A stretch of 64,000 nt of DNA from Roseateles amylovorans (GTDB lineage: Bacteria > Pseudomonadota > Gammaproteobacteria > Burkholderiales > Burkholderiaceae_C), in NCBI RefSeq assembly GCF_025398155.2, contig NZ_CP104562.2:4278001-4342000 (forward strand). The letters are read 5' to 3'. Positions within the stretch are counted from its first letter, which is position 1, and every line of letters starts with the position of its first letter. Made by a program: the position numbers and the translations under genes. The notes under the pieces are model-generated. The model searched no databases. It saw only the letters and a program-made list of their open reading frames with translations, and had not been told where the DNA came from. Positions 43,159-51,710 of the stretch are shown here, one piece after another.

Positions 43159-44089
43159 CATGTCGCCATCGCCTTCGCCATCGCCGTCGCCGTCGCCTTC
43201 GGCATCATCCTCCACGGGGCTGCCGGCGCGCCTGCCGATGGAGCCCGGGCCGGCGCGGGTGCTGGTGGTCGAGGACGAGCCCAAGCTCGCCGCCCTGCTG
43301 GCCGACTACCTGCGCGCCGCCGGCCATGAGCCCGAATGGGTGGCCGATGGCCGTGAGGTGCTGCCGGCCTTCGCCGCACGCCAGCACGACCTCATCCTGC
43401 TGGACCTGATGCTGCCCGGCGTCGATGGGCTCACGCTGTGCCGCGAGCTGCGGGCGCTGAGCGCGGTGCCCATCCTCATGCTCACCGCTCGCGCCGAAGA
43501 GTCGGACCGGCTGGCCGGCCTGGAGCTCGGCGCGGACGACTACATCCCGAAGAACCCTTTCAGCCCACGGGAAGTGATGGCGCGGGTCAAGGCAGCCCTG
43601 CGTCGTGCCCGCGCGACCCAGGACGCGGTGGCGGCCGCTGCGGCGGCCGGCGCTGCGCCGGCCAGCGCAGCAGGCGCGGCCGCCTCGGGGACGGCCACGG
43701 CTTCCTCCCTCGGGGGATCGTCGTCCGGCGCCGCCACCTCGAATAGCGCCCCCCCAGCCGCTCAGGTGGCAGGGGCCGCTGCATCGCGCGACGGGGCCAT
43801 GGACGACGGCCTGCGCATCGACGAGCCCGGCTGGAGCGCCACCTGGCGCGGTCAGCCGTTGGACCTCACGCCGATCGAGTTCCGGCTGCTGCACATCCTG
43901 GCCTCGCAACCGGGTCGGGTCTATGCACGGATGCAACTGCTGGATCTGCTGCATGTCGACGGCCGGGAGGTCACCGATCGCGCGGTGGACAGCCACATCA
44001 AGAACCTGCGCCGCAAGCTGGAACGGGCCGGCGCGGGGAGCGACCGCATCCGGTCGATCTATGGGGTGGGTTATCGGTTCGACGCCTGA
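43151..44089 (+). CDS. OmpR/BaeR-family response regulator
   Basis: A 312-residue protein from the ATG at 43151, overlapping the kinase by 8 bases; the ATG at 43160 is an alternative. A (Ser-Pro)6 stretch follows the start. Receiver: VLVVEDEPKL acidic pocket, phospho-acceptor Asp85 in LILLDLMLPG, TARAEE, and the conserved Lys in DDYIPKNPF. The usual K-P-F has an extra Asn between Lys and Pro. A long Ala/Ser/Gly linker (about residues 155-220) joins it to the winged-helix domain (LDLTPIEFRLLHILASQPGR, AVDSHIKNLRRKLE). It is much longer than typical BaeR-type regulators (about 240). It probably activates the divergent pump operon. Confidence 0.9.
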   Translation: MTDMSPSPSPSPSPSPSASSSTGLPARLPMEPGPARVLVVEDEPKLAALLADYLRAAGHEPEWVADGREVLPAFAARQHDLILLDLMLPGVDGLTLCRELRALSAVPILMLTARAEESDRLAGLELGADDYIPKNPFSPREVMARVKAALRRARATQDAVAAAAAAGAAPASAAGAAASGTATASSLGGSSSGAATSNSAPPAAQVAGAAASRDGAMDDGLRIDEPGWSATWRGQPLDLTPIEFRLLHILASQPGRVYARMQLLDLLHVDGREVTDRAVDSHIKNLRRKLERAGAGSDRIRSIYGVGYRFDA

Positions 44090-44213
44090 CGCGCTGCTCG
44101 GCGATCGTCACTCGGGAGGCGTGACGGCGCATCGGCCAGCGCCATCGGCATCGGCATCGGCATCGCCATTGCCATCAGGTTGAGCGCTGCGCTCGATCCT
44201 GCACGGGCAGGCG

Positions 44214-45443
44214 TCAGGTCGACAGCAGTTGCTGGACCCGCTGCCGATGCAGACCGCGCACCGCCGGCAGCAAGCTGCCCAGGCTGGTGAAGTCGGCAGC
44301 GCCCATGGCCTCGTCCAACTGGCTCACCAACACCGCCGCCTCTGGACCCGTCATGGCGCGGGCCGGCGTCGATGCCGCGTCGGCGATCACGCTGACCGCT
44401 GATCCGGTCGTCGATGCCGTCATGGCGTCCGAGGACGGAGCGCCGTCGCTCCGGCCCCGCTCCGCAGCAGCCTGCAGTTGCCCGCTCAGTTGCGCCCGCG
44501 CCTTCGCGAGCTTGGGCTGGGCCTGGAGCAATTGGCCCAAGGCCTGGCGTTGGCCGTCCGCGTCCTGCAACTGCCAGCGGTCCGGCTGCAGCGCCTGCGG
44601 TGACGGCTCCAGCCAGGCGCGCACCGGCTGACCGCTGGGAAAGCGCTTGCCCTCGCCGCGCAGGGTCAGGCCATCACGCAGCGCGGGCCATTGGGATTCG
44701 ACCACGCTGAAAACCACCTCCGGGCCCTGCACCTGCACCGTCAGCCCGGTGGGCGCCAGCGCCTGGCTGAGCGCTCGCAACTGCGCCGGTGTGCCTTCGC
44801 CATCCAAGGTCACCGCCACGGTGATCGGCGGGGTGCTGGTCCCTGGTGCCCCGGCTGTGGTGGCCTGGCTGCGCTGGCCCGGCACTTGCAGCCGCAAGGT
44901 TTCGCGACCGCCCTGGGTCAGGACCGCCAGGTCCAGGCCGCGCAGCTTGAAGCGCTGTCGGGCCGTGCTGTCGACATCGGCCGTGGCCTGCAGGTCGCCA
45001 TCCACCCGCCCTCCGGCGTCGGTGGCCCGTTGCGACCAGAGCTGGCGCAACTGCGCGACCTGATCGTTCAGCAGGGCCGACGGCGTCGCCCGACGCGCCA
45101 GGGTGTCGCTCAGACCGCTCTTGAGTTGCTGCACCGACACCGCCAGCCGGTCCAGATAGTCCAGCCCCTGCTGCAGCCGGCCGACCTGCTGCTGTGCGCC
45201 GGGCTCGCGCGCCACCGATCCCGCCGTGGCCGATCGCAGCGCCGTCGACCCAGCGGCATCGGCGCGGCTCGCCACGGTGCGCGCCGATCCCGGGTCCGCA
45301 GCGGCACCGTGGCCGGTGGCGCCGAGCGAGAAGCCCTGCGCGCCGGCGCTGCGGCGTGGCACCGGTGCCAGCGCGTCGGCGCTCGCCGCGAGGCTGGCGC
45401 GCTGGGTGGGCGCGGTGATCAGCGAAGGGGTGGTGGTCAGCAT
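44214..45443 (-). CDS. Unrecognised 409-residue protein at the end of the flagellar operon
   Basis: It follows flgL by 42 bases in the same direction. The N-terminal ~90 residues are Ala/Ser/Thr-rich and low complexity. A helical segment (QVGRLQQGLDYLDRLAVSVQ) and a central part with beta-type sequence (ITVAVTLDGEGTPAQLRALS, TGLTVQVQGPEVVFSVVESQ) follow. The C-terminus is helical, ending GLHRQRVQQLL. No signal peptide or membrane span. In lateral-flagella clusters such as E. coli Flag-2, an extra gene (lafW, hook-associated) sits at this position after lfgL, so a flagellar accessory or FliK-like length-control role is possible. Similarity to LafW was not established. Confidence 0.6.
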   Translation of the reverse strand: MLTTTPSLITAPTQRASLAASADALAPVPRRSAGAQGFSLGATGHGAAADPGSARTVASRADAAGSTALRSATAGSVAREPGAQQQVGRLQQGLDYLDRLAVSVQQLKSGLSDTLARRATPSALLNDQVAQLRQLWSQRATDAGGRVDGDLQATADVDSTARQRFKLRGLDLAVLTQGGRETLRLQVPGQRSQATTAGAPGTSTPPITVAVTLDGEGTPAQLRALSQALAPTGLTVQVQGPEVVFSVVESQWPALRDGLTLRGEGKRFPSGQPVRAWLEPSPQALQPDRWQLQDADGQRQALGQLLQAQPKLAKARAQLSGQLQAAAERGRSDGAPSSDAMTASTTGSAVSVIADAASTPARAMTGPEAAVLVSQLDEAMGAADFTSLGSLLPAVRGLHRQRVQQLLST

Positions 45444-45485
45444 GGCGGCGAAGCAGGACAGGCCATCGATCGGGCAGCGTGGCGA

Positions 45486-46367
45486 TCAGATCGCATTGAA
45501 CAGGCTCAGCGAACTCACCTTGGCATAGGCCTTCTGGGTGGCCTGCAGCGCCAGGGTGTAGCTGTTGAGACGGGTCGCGGCCTCGCCGTAGTCGATCTGG
45601 CCCAGTTTCAGCGCGCTCTGCTGGTTGGACAGGCTCACCGAGGCCTGGTTGCTGTCCAGCGTCTGCAGGATGTTCTGCCGTCCGCCGAGCTGGCCGATCT
45701 TGCCGGCCACCGCCCCCAGGGTCTGGTCCAGGCTGGCGAGCATCGCCTCGACATCGGCATGCACGCCGTCGGCGGTGACGCCGGGCACGGCGAGCTGACC
45801 GGTCAGGGTGTTGAACTGCTGCAGGAAGCCCGCCATGGTCTCCAGGGTCACATTGGCCGGCACCGTCATGTTGTCGGCCACGGCCACCTGCTGGGTCTGG
45901 GTGTTGCCTTGGTAGGCATAGGCCGCATCGACCACCGGCTGATCGCTGGCGGTGCCGGAGAACAGATAGCGGCCCTCGGCATTCTTGCTGTTGGCCAGGT
46001 AGAGCAGGCTGTCGTGCAAGGTCTTCATCGAGCCGGACATGGCATTGAGGTCATCGCCGGTGTTGCCCGCGTCGGCCGCCCAGACCAGCAGGTCGCGCAC
46101 CGCCTGCAGGTCCTCCTGCATGCTGTCCAGCGTGACCTCGCTGGCCTTGAGCCGGCTCTGCAGCGCGCCGATGTTGTCGCGGTACTGACCCAGCGAGGCC
46201 TCGTCGCGCGAAAGCCGGGCCAGACGCAGCGAGGCGATGCTGTCGTCCGACGGCTTGAGCACCCGCTGGCCCGAGGCCATCTGCTGCATCACATGCGTCA
46301 GGCCCTCGTTGGCGGCCTGCAGCGCACTGTTCATCGTGGTGTGATATTGGTTGCTGGCGATGCGCAT
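45486..46367 (-). CDS. flgL: Flagellar hook-filament junction protein FlgL (HAP3)
   Basis: A 293-residue protein from the ATG at 46367. Flagellin-like N-terminal helix MRIASNQYHTTMNSALQAAN with the ASGQRVLKPSDDSIASLRLA motif, a short middle and the C-terminal partner helix ending AKVSSLSLFNAI. It forms the second junction layer between hook and filament. Last structural gene of the flgB-L operon before the unknown 44214 gene. Confidence 0.93.
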   Translation of the reverse strand: MRIASNQYHTTMNSALQAANEGLTHVMQQMASGQRVLKPSDDSIASLRLARLSRDEASLGQYRDNIGALQSRLKASEVTLDSMQEDLQAVRDLLVWAADAGNTGDDLNAMSGSMKTLHDSLLYLANSKNAEGRYLFSGTASDQPVVDAAYAYQGNTQTQQVAVADNMTVPANVTLETMAGFLQQFNTLTGQLAVPGVTADGVHADVEAMLASLDQTLGAVAGKIGQLGGRQNILQTLDSNQASVSLSNQQSALKLGQIDYGEAATRLNSYTLALQATQKAYAKVSSLSLFNAI

Positions 46368-46454
46368 GGCGGGTGTCCTGAAAGCGGAGGGACTGGACCG
46401 GCCGTCGCGCACGGGGCGGCCGGCAGGTCCGATGGGAAATGGCGTTGGGCCCGA

Positions 46455-47822
46455 TCAGCCGAGCATGGCCAAGGTGCTGTCGAACAGCTGATTGGCCACC
46501 GCCACCACCTTCATGTTGGCCTGGTACATCTGCTGGTACTGCATCAGGCTGATGGCCTCTTCATCCGAATTGACGCCGCTGCTGGACTTCCAGTTTTCCT
46601 CGGCCTGATCGCGCACCGTGGTGGCGGTCGACTGGGACGCCTGGTTGAGGCTGCTGGCCACGCCCAGCTTGCCGACCAGCTGGGTGAACGCATCGCCCAT
46701 CACCACATTGGCGGTGCCGGTGACACGGCCCTGGGTGTCGAAGGTGGTCAGGGTCAGCGGTTTGTTCTTCAGGGCCACCAGCGCGGTGAGGTTGCCGCTG
46801 TCGCCGCTGATGGTCGGGCTGCTGGAGAACGCCAGGTCCGCCGCGCGCAGGTTGGTCAGTGTGAGCCGGCCGCCGGTGGTGTCGAACAGCGGCTGACCCG
46901 GGGTGGCGGCGGGCGGCGCGAAGCCGGCGGCCAACTGGGTGTTGACCGCATTGCCGATGCCAGTCGCCAGTTCCGCCACCGTGGTCTGTATCGGCGCCAG
47001 GATCTGTTGCTGCAGGTCGGCCAGGCCGCCGAGCTGCCCGCCCAGGCCCACGTCGGACAGCTTGAACGAGGTGCTCGCAAACTGGATCTTGAGCGACTGG
47101 GCGCCGTCGGTGGCCAGGGTGGCGGCGTCGGCGCCCACCACCAGCGGCTGGCCGCCGCGCAGCGACACGCTCTTCGCGCCATCGGGCGTCTCGACCACCT
47201 GCACACCGACCAGCGCGGACAGCGCCTTGATCTTCTCGTCGCGCGCATCCTGCAAGCCGGCGTCGCTGACCCCGGCGCTGCGGCCGGAGGTGATCTGCTT
47301 GTTCAGCAGTGCGATGTCCTGGGTCAACGCGTTCGCCTGGCCGATCACGCCCTCGCGCTGGTTGGCGATGGCGGTCTGCTGGTTGGCGAACAGCTGCTGC
47401 AGGCTGTCGAAGCGCTTGACCAACGCATCGGCGGCGGTGATCACCGCCTCGCGCAGCGGGCCCGATTCCGGCTGGACGCTGACCGCGTTGAGCGCCGCGA
47501 AGAACTGGTCCACGCCCTGGTTGATGTTGGACGTGTCGTCCGACATCACCTGTTCAAGCTGCGTCAGGTAGGCCTGTCCGGCGCTGTACTGCCCGAGCTG
47601 GCTGGTGGCCTGCCACAGCTGCAGGTTCTTGTAGCCGTCGGAAAAGCGCAGCAAGGCGCTGACCTGCACGCCGGCGCCACCCTGCGGCGTCTGCAGCGAG
47701 CCCAGCAACACGCCCTGGCGGGTGTAGCCGGGCGTCATCGCATTGGCGACGTTCTGGCTGGTGGCGCCCAGCGCCGCCTGGGCGGCCAGTGCGCCGGTGA
47801 GTCCGTTCAGGAGGAGGCTCAT
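46455..47822 (-). CDS. flgK: Flagellar hook-associated protein FlgK (HAP1)
   Basis: A 455-residue protein from the ATG at 47822, with AGGAGGAGG-type sequence upstream. FlgBC-rod-like N-terminus (SLLLNGLTGALAAQAALGAT, SQNVANAMTPGYTRQG) and C-terminal axial motif (SGVNSDEEAISLMQYQQMYQ, ANMKVVAVANQLF). Built on the hook tip before FlgL. Confidence 0.94.
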   Translation of the reverse strand: MSLLLNGLTGALAAQAALGATSQNVANAMTPGYTRQGVLLGSLQTPQGGAGVQVSALLRFSDGYKNLQLWQATSQLGQYSAGQAYLTQLEQVMSDDTSNINQGVDQFFAALNAVSVQPESGPLREAVITAADALVKRFDSLQQLFANQQTAIANQREGVIGQANALTQDIALLNKQITSGRSAGVSDAGLQDARDEKIKALSALVGVQVVETPDGAKSVSLRGGQPLVVGADAATLATDGAQSLKIQFASTSFKLSDVGLGGQLGGLADLQQQILAPIQTTVAELATGIGNAVNTQLAAGFAPPAATPGQPLFDTTGGRLTLTNLRAADLAFSSSPTISGDSGNLTALVALKNKPLTLTTFDTQGRVTGTANVVMGDAFTQLVGKLGVASSLNQASQSTATTVRDQAEENWKSSSGVNSDEEAISLMQYQQMYQANMKVVAVANQLFDSTLAMLG

Positions 47823-47871
47823 GGTCGGGAGGGTGAGTGCGAAATGAACAAGGCGGGCGGCTGGCGCCGGT

Positions 47872-48240
47872 TCAGCGGGCGGAGGGCCGCTCCGCACCGC
47901 TGTCCTTCGGAGAAGGCGACCCGGCCGACGCAGAACTTAAACCGACCGACGGCAAGACCTGCTGAAGCATCAGGTCGGCAATGCCGAAGGCCCGCTGCTG
48001 GGCCAGCGCATCCGCCACCAGACCGTCGGCCAGATCCAGCATGTCCTGGTTGACCCGCTTTTGCTCGGCGCTGTCCTCATCCGCCAGCGCCCGTGTGCCG
48101 GCGCGCATCTGGCTGATCATCTGCTTGATGAAGAAGGCCTCGAACTTGACGGCCGCCTCGGTGGCCCGCGCCGTGATGCGGGCATCGGGCTCGGTGCCGG
48201 CGTCCAGCGGCAGCGGCTGGGGGGTGTGAAGCTCAATCAT
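47872..48240 (-). CDS. flgJ: FlgJ rod-capping domain only (no peptidoglycan hydrolase)
   Basis: A 122-residue protein matching only the N-terminal rod-binding domain of FlgJ (KFEAFFIKQMISQMRAGTRA, GIADLMLQQVL). The muramidase/glucosaminidase half found in enterobacterial FlgJ is absent; a separate GH73 gene lies at 55680-56480. Position between flgI and flgK is canonical. Confidence 0.9.
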   Translation of the reverse strand: MIELHTPQPLPLDAGTEPDARITARATEAAVKFEAFFIKQMISQMRAGTRALADEDSAEQKRVNQDMLDLADGLVADALAQQRAFGIADLMLQQVLPSVGLSSASAGSPSPKDSGAERPSAR

Positions 48241-48256
48241 CGTGGGGTCTTCCGGG

Positions 48257-49369
48257 TCAGATCACCTGAAGTTCGCCTTCGATCGCGCCGGCCTGGTCCA
48301 GCGCCTGCAGGATCGCCATCAGATCGTCCGGATTGGCGCCGATGCTGTTGACCATGTCGACGATGGCCTGCAGCGAGGTGCCCGCCGGCCAGCGGAACAT
48401 CCGGCCGTCGCCCTGGTCCACCCGCAACTGCGATTGGGGCACGACCTGGGTGCGGCCCTGGCTGAAGGCATTGGGCTGGCTGACCTGCGGGTTCTCGCTG
48501 ATCACCACCTTCAAGGAGCCGTGAGAGACCGCTGCAGCGCGCACCTTCACGCCGTCGGCGATGACGACCGTGCCGGTGCGGGAGTTGAAGATCACCCGTG
48601 GCAGGGCCGGTGCAGCCTCGATGGAGAGCGCCTCCAGCTGCGCGACAAAGGCGACGCGCTGGGTCGGCTGGGCTGGCGCCCGCACCGCCACGCTGGTGCC
48701 GTCGCGGGTGGTGGCGGTGTCCACGCCGAAGCGGCGGTTCACCGCCTCGACGATCTCGGTCGCGGTCTGGAAGCTGGGGCGCCGCAGGTTGAGCACCACC
48801 TCCGGGCGGGTGTCGAAATCGGTGCCGATCTCGCGCTCGATGCTGGCACCGTTCGGCACACGGCCGGTGGTGGGCGTGTTCACTGTGACGCTGGAGCCGC
48901 TCTGCCCTTGCGCATTCAGTCCGGTGACCACCAGGTTGCCCTGGGCCAGGGCATAGACCTCGCCATCGACCGCATGCAGCTCGGTCAGCAGCAGCGTGCC
49001 GCCCCGCAGGCTCTTGGCATCACCGAGCGAGGACACCGTCACATCGATGGTCTGGCCGCGCCGATAACCACTGGGGAAACTCGCGCTCACCATCACCGCC
49101 GCCACATTGCGGGACTTCGCCTCGGTTTTCTCCGGCAGCTTCACACCGAACTGCTTGAGCAGGTTGCCGACCGACTGGCCGGCAAACTTCACCTGCGTGC
49201 TGTCGCCGCTGCCGTTCAGGCCCACCACCAGGCCGTAGCCCAGCAACTGGTTCTCGCGCACGCCTTCCACATCCACCAGCTGACGCAGCGATTGGGCGGC
49301 CTGCGCCGTCGGCAACATCGAAAGCGCCAGGACGGTCCCGAAGGTCCAGAGGAGCAGCAATTTCTTCAT
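48257..49369 (-). CDS. flgI: Flagellar P-ring protein FlgI
   Basis: A 370-residue periplasmic protein from the ATG at 49369 (MKKLLLLWTFGTVLALSMLP), with a Sec signal ending AQA. P-ring hallmarks LVDVEGVRENQLLGYGLVVG, GSGDSTQ and GTLLLTELHAVDGEVYA-type motifs. It surrounds the rod in the peptidoglycan layer. FlgA (54796) is its chaperone. Confidence 0.95.
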   Translation of the reverse strand: MKKLLLLWTFGTVLALSMLPTAQAAQSLRQLVDVEGVRENQLLGYGLVVGLNGSGDSTQVKFAGQSVGNLLKQFGVKLPEKTEAKSRNVAAVMVSASFPSGYRRGQTIDVTVSSLGDAKSLRGGTLLLTELHAVDGEVYALAQGNLVVTGLNAQGQSGSSVTVNTPTTGRVPNGASIEREIGTDFDTRPEVVLNLRRPSFQTATEIVEAVNRRFGVDTATTRDGTSVAVRAPAQPTQRVAFVAQLEALSIEAAPALPRVIFNSRTGTVVIADGVKVRAAAVSHGSLKVVISENPQVSQPNAFSQGRTQVVPQSQLRVDQGDGRMFRWPAGTSLQAIVDMVNSIGANPDDLMAILQALDQAGAIEGELQVI

Positions 49370-49371
49370 GA

Positions 49372-50040
49372 TCAGATCGGACTCCAAGGACTGTTGAACC
49401 AGCGCGTCAACCAGCCCGGCGTGTTGGCGTCGGCCAGGTGCCCGCGGCCGCTGTAGCGGATCCGCGCATTGGCAATGCGCTGGGAGGAGACACGGTTTTC
49501 GCTGTCGACATCGGCCGCCCGCACATAGCCGGCCAGACGCACCAGCTCCTCACCCTGGTTGAGCACCAGGCTCTTCTCACCGTCCACCCGCAGCAACCCG
49601 TTGCCCATCACTTCCTGCACCACCACGGTGATCGCGCCTTGCAGCGCGTTCTGCTGGGTGCTGCTGCCGCTGCCGCTGAAGTCGTGGTCGCTGGCGATGC
49701 CGTAGGCTCGAGACTTGCCGTTCAGGTTCAGTCCGAAGTCGATGCGGCTCTCCTTGTCGGAATGGGTGCCGGCACTCTTGCTGGCCTGGGTCGATTCCTG
49801 CAGGACCACCGTCAGCACATCACCGGCGCGGAAGGCGCGGGTGTCGGCGATCAGGCTGGCGCTGCGGCCCGCCACGAACACGCCGCCGCCGGACGGCCGT
49901 GGGCTTCCGGTGAGCGGCAAGGGCAGCGGACCGGGATCGGCACTGGGCAGCGCCGGCGGCGCGATGGCGCTGCAGCCCGACAGCACCGTCACCGCCAGCG
50001 ACCCGGCCACGGCCATCGCAACAACAAGGGCGCGGCCCAT
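49372..50040 (-). CDS. flgH: Flagellar L-ring lipoprotein FlgH
   Basis: A 222-residue lipoprotein, lipobox VLSGC. It shows the L-ring pattern SLIADTRAFRAGDVLTVVLQ, STQQNALQGAITVVVQEVMG and NGLLRVDGEKSLVLNQGEEL. Located in the outer membrane around the rod; stop is two bases upstream of flgI. Confidence 0.95.
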   Translation of the reverse strand: MGRALVVAMAVAGSLAVTVLSGCSAIAPPALPSADPGPLPLPLTGSPRPSGGGVFVAGRSASLIADTRAFRAGDVLTVVLQESTQASKSAGTHSDKESRIDFGLNLNGKSRAYGIASDHDFSGSGSSTQQNALQGAITVVVQEVMGNGLLRVDGEKSLVLNQGEELVRLAGYVRAADVDSENRVSSQRIANARIRYSGRGHLADANTPGWLTRWFNSPWSPI

Positions 50041-50042
50041 GA

Positions 50043-50831
50043 TCAGCGCGCCGCCTGGGCCAGAACCTGGAGCATGTTGTCCGCGGCGGACAGCACCTTG
50101 GTGTTCATTTCATAGGTGCGCTGGGCCGCGATCATGTCCACCATCTCTTCGACCACCTGCACATTGGAGCCCTCCAGCGATCCCTGCTTGAGCTTGCCCA
50201 GGCCGTTCTCGCCGGGCACGCCCTCGGTCGGCGCGCCGCTGGCGCCCGTCTCCTGGAAGATGCTGTCACCCAGGGCCTGCAGACCGGCAGGGTTGAGGAA
50301 CTGGGACAGTCGCAGTTGACCCAGTTCACTGGGCGTGGCGGTGCCGGCGACGGTGGCACTGATCAGGCCGTTTTCGCCGATGGTCACGGCCGTCGCATTG
50401 GCCGGGATGGTGATCTCCGGTTGCACGCGCTGGCCCTGCACCGTCACCAGGCGTCCTTCCGCATTGATCTGAAGCTGGCCCGCACGGGTGTAGGCGGGAC
50501 GACCATTCGGCCCTTCGATCTGCAGGAAGCCGTTGCCCACGATCGCCACATCCAGGCTCTGCCCGGTGGCCTGCAGATTGCCGTTGGTGAACACCTTCTG
50601 GGTGCCCACCAGCCGGGTGCCGTTGCCCATCTGCACGCCGGTGGGCGCCGAGGTGCCGTCCTCCGCCTGCGCGCCGGGCTGGCGCTCGACCTGATAGAAC
50701 AGGTCCTCGAACATGACGCGGTCACGCTTGAAACCGACGGTGTTCACATTGGCCAGGTTGTTGGCGATGGCCTGCAGCTTGGCGTCTTGCGCCTGCACAC
50801 CGGTCTTGCTGATCCACATGGCGGGGTTCAT
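50043..50831 (-). CDS. flgG: Flagellar distal rod protein FlgG
   Basis: A 262-residue protein from the ATG at 50831 with AGGAG upstream; a TTG two codons earlier is less likely. Axial motifs: ANNLANVNTVGFKRDRVMFE at the N-terminus and SNVQVVEEMVDMIAAQRTYE, MNTKVLSAADNML at the C-terminus. Confidence 0.95.
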   Translation of the reverse strand: MNPAMWISKTGVQAQDAKLQAIANNLANVNTVGFKRDRVMFEDLFYQVERQPGAQAEDGTSAPTGVQMGNGTRLVGTQKVFTNGNLQATGQSLDVAIVGNGFLQIEGPNGRPAYTRAGQLQINAEGRLVTVQGQRVQPEITIPANATAVTIGENGLISATVAGTATPSELGQLRLSQFLNPAGLQALGDSIFQETGASGAPTEGVPGENGLGKLKQGSLEGSNVQVVEEMVDMIAAQRTYEMNTKVLSAADNMLQVLAQAAR

Positions 50832-50881
50832 GGGCAACTCCTTGGTTTGATGTCGTTGGGATGGGTGGCCGTGGGCGAGGC

Positions 50882-51616
50882 TTACTCGCGCATCAGCCGG
50901 TTGCCGCTGTCGGCCATGCCGTCGGCGGCCTTGAACAGACGCATCTGCAGTTCGAAGTCACGGGCCAGGTTCATCGTGGAGACCATCTCCTCCACCGCAG
51001 ACACATTGCTCGCCTCCAGCTTGCCGCCGGCGACCTGCACCGACGGATCGCTGGCCGGGGCACTGCCGTCGCGGGTCACCAGCAGGCCGGCTTCGTTCTT
51101 GGTCATCTCGGCAAAGTCGGGCCGCACGCGCTTGAGCCGGTCGACCGCCTGCAGCTCCGCCTGGTTGCCGGTGAGGATGGCCACCGTGCCGTCGGCCAGG
51201 ATTTCCAGCTTGTCATGCGGCGGCAGCACGATCGGGCCGCCCTCCCCCAGCACCGCATGACGACCCAGGCGCAACTGGCCCTGAGCGTCGACGGTGAAGT
51301 TGCCGGAGCGGGTGTAGGCCTCGGGACCGTCCGGTCCGTCCTGGGCGACTGCGAAGAGGCCCTCGCCCTGGATCGCCAGGTCCAGGTCACGGCCGGTATC
51401 GCGCTGGCCGCCGGCCCTGGCGCTGACGACATCGGACCGGGCCTGGGCCAGGTGCCGGCCGTCGTAGCCGTAGCCCTTGACCTGCGCGGCGCTGGCCTGC
51501 TCCAGGTTGGCGCGAAAGCCCGCCGTCTCCAGGTTGGCCAGGTTGTTGGCATGCACGGCCTGGGCGCGCTGGATGCGCTCGGCGCCGCTCATGACGGTGT
51601 AGATCAGGGCGTCCAT
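50882..51616 (-). CDS. flgF: Flagellar proximal rod protein FlgF
   Basis: A 244-residue protein. MDALIYTVMSGAERIQRAQA start, NNLANLETAGFRANLEQ rod motif, and C-terminal VSAVEEMVSTMNLARDFELQ. Order between flgE and flgG is canonical. Confidence 0.94.
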   Translation of the reverse strand: MDALIYTVMSGAERIQRAQAVHANNLANLETAGFRANLEQASAAQVKGYGYDGRHLAQARSDVVSARAGGQRDTGRDLDLAIQGEGLFAVAQDGPDGPEAYTRSGNFTVDAQGQLRLGRHAVLGEGGPIVLPPHDKLEILADGTVAILTGNQAELQAVDRLKRVRPDFAEMTKNEAGLLVTRDGSAPASDPSVQVAGGKLEASNVSAVEEMVSTMNLARDFELQMRLFKAADGMADSGNRLMRE

Positions 51617-51710
51617 GGTTACCTTGCTGTAGGGGTGACTGAAGGAAGGGCGGGAGACTGGGCCAACGCGGTGGCGCCACGGCCAAGCGCCGTGGGGTCA
51701 GGTCGTGCGC

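Noticed and set aside
41650..43284. Extension of the adaptor frame to 43284
   Set aside because: The extra N-terminal part is antisense to the histidine kinase; a lipoprotein signal at 41649 gives the true start.
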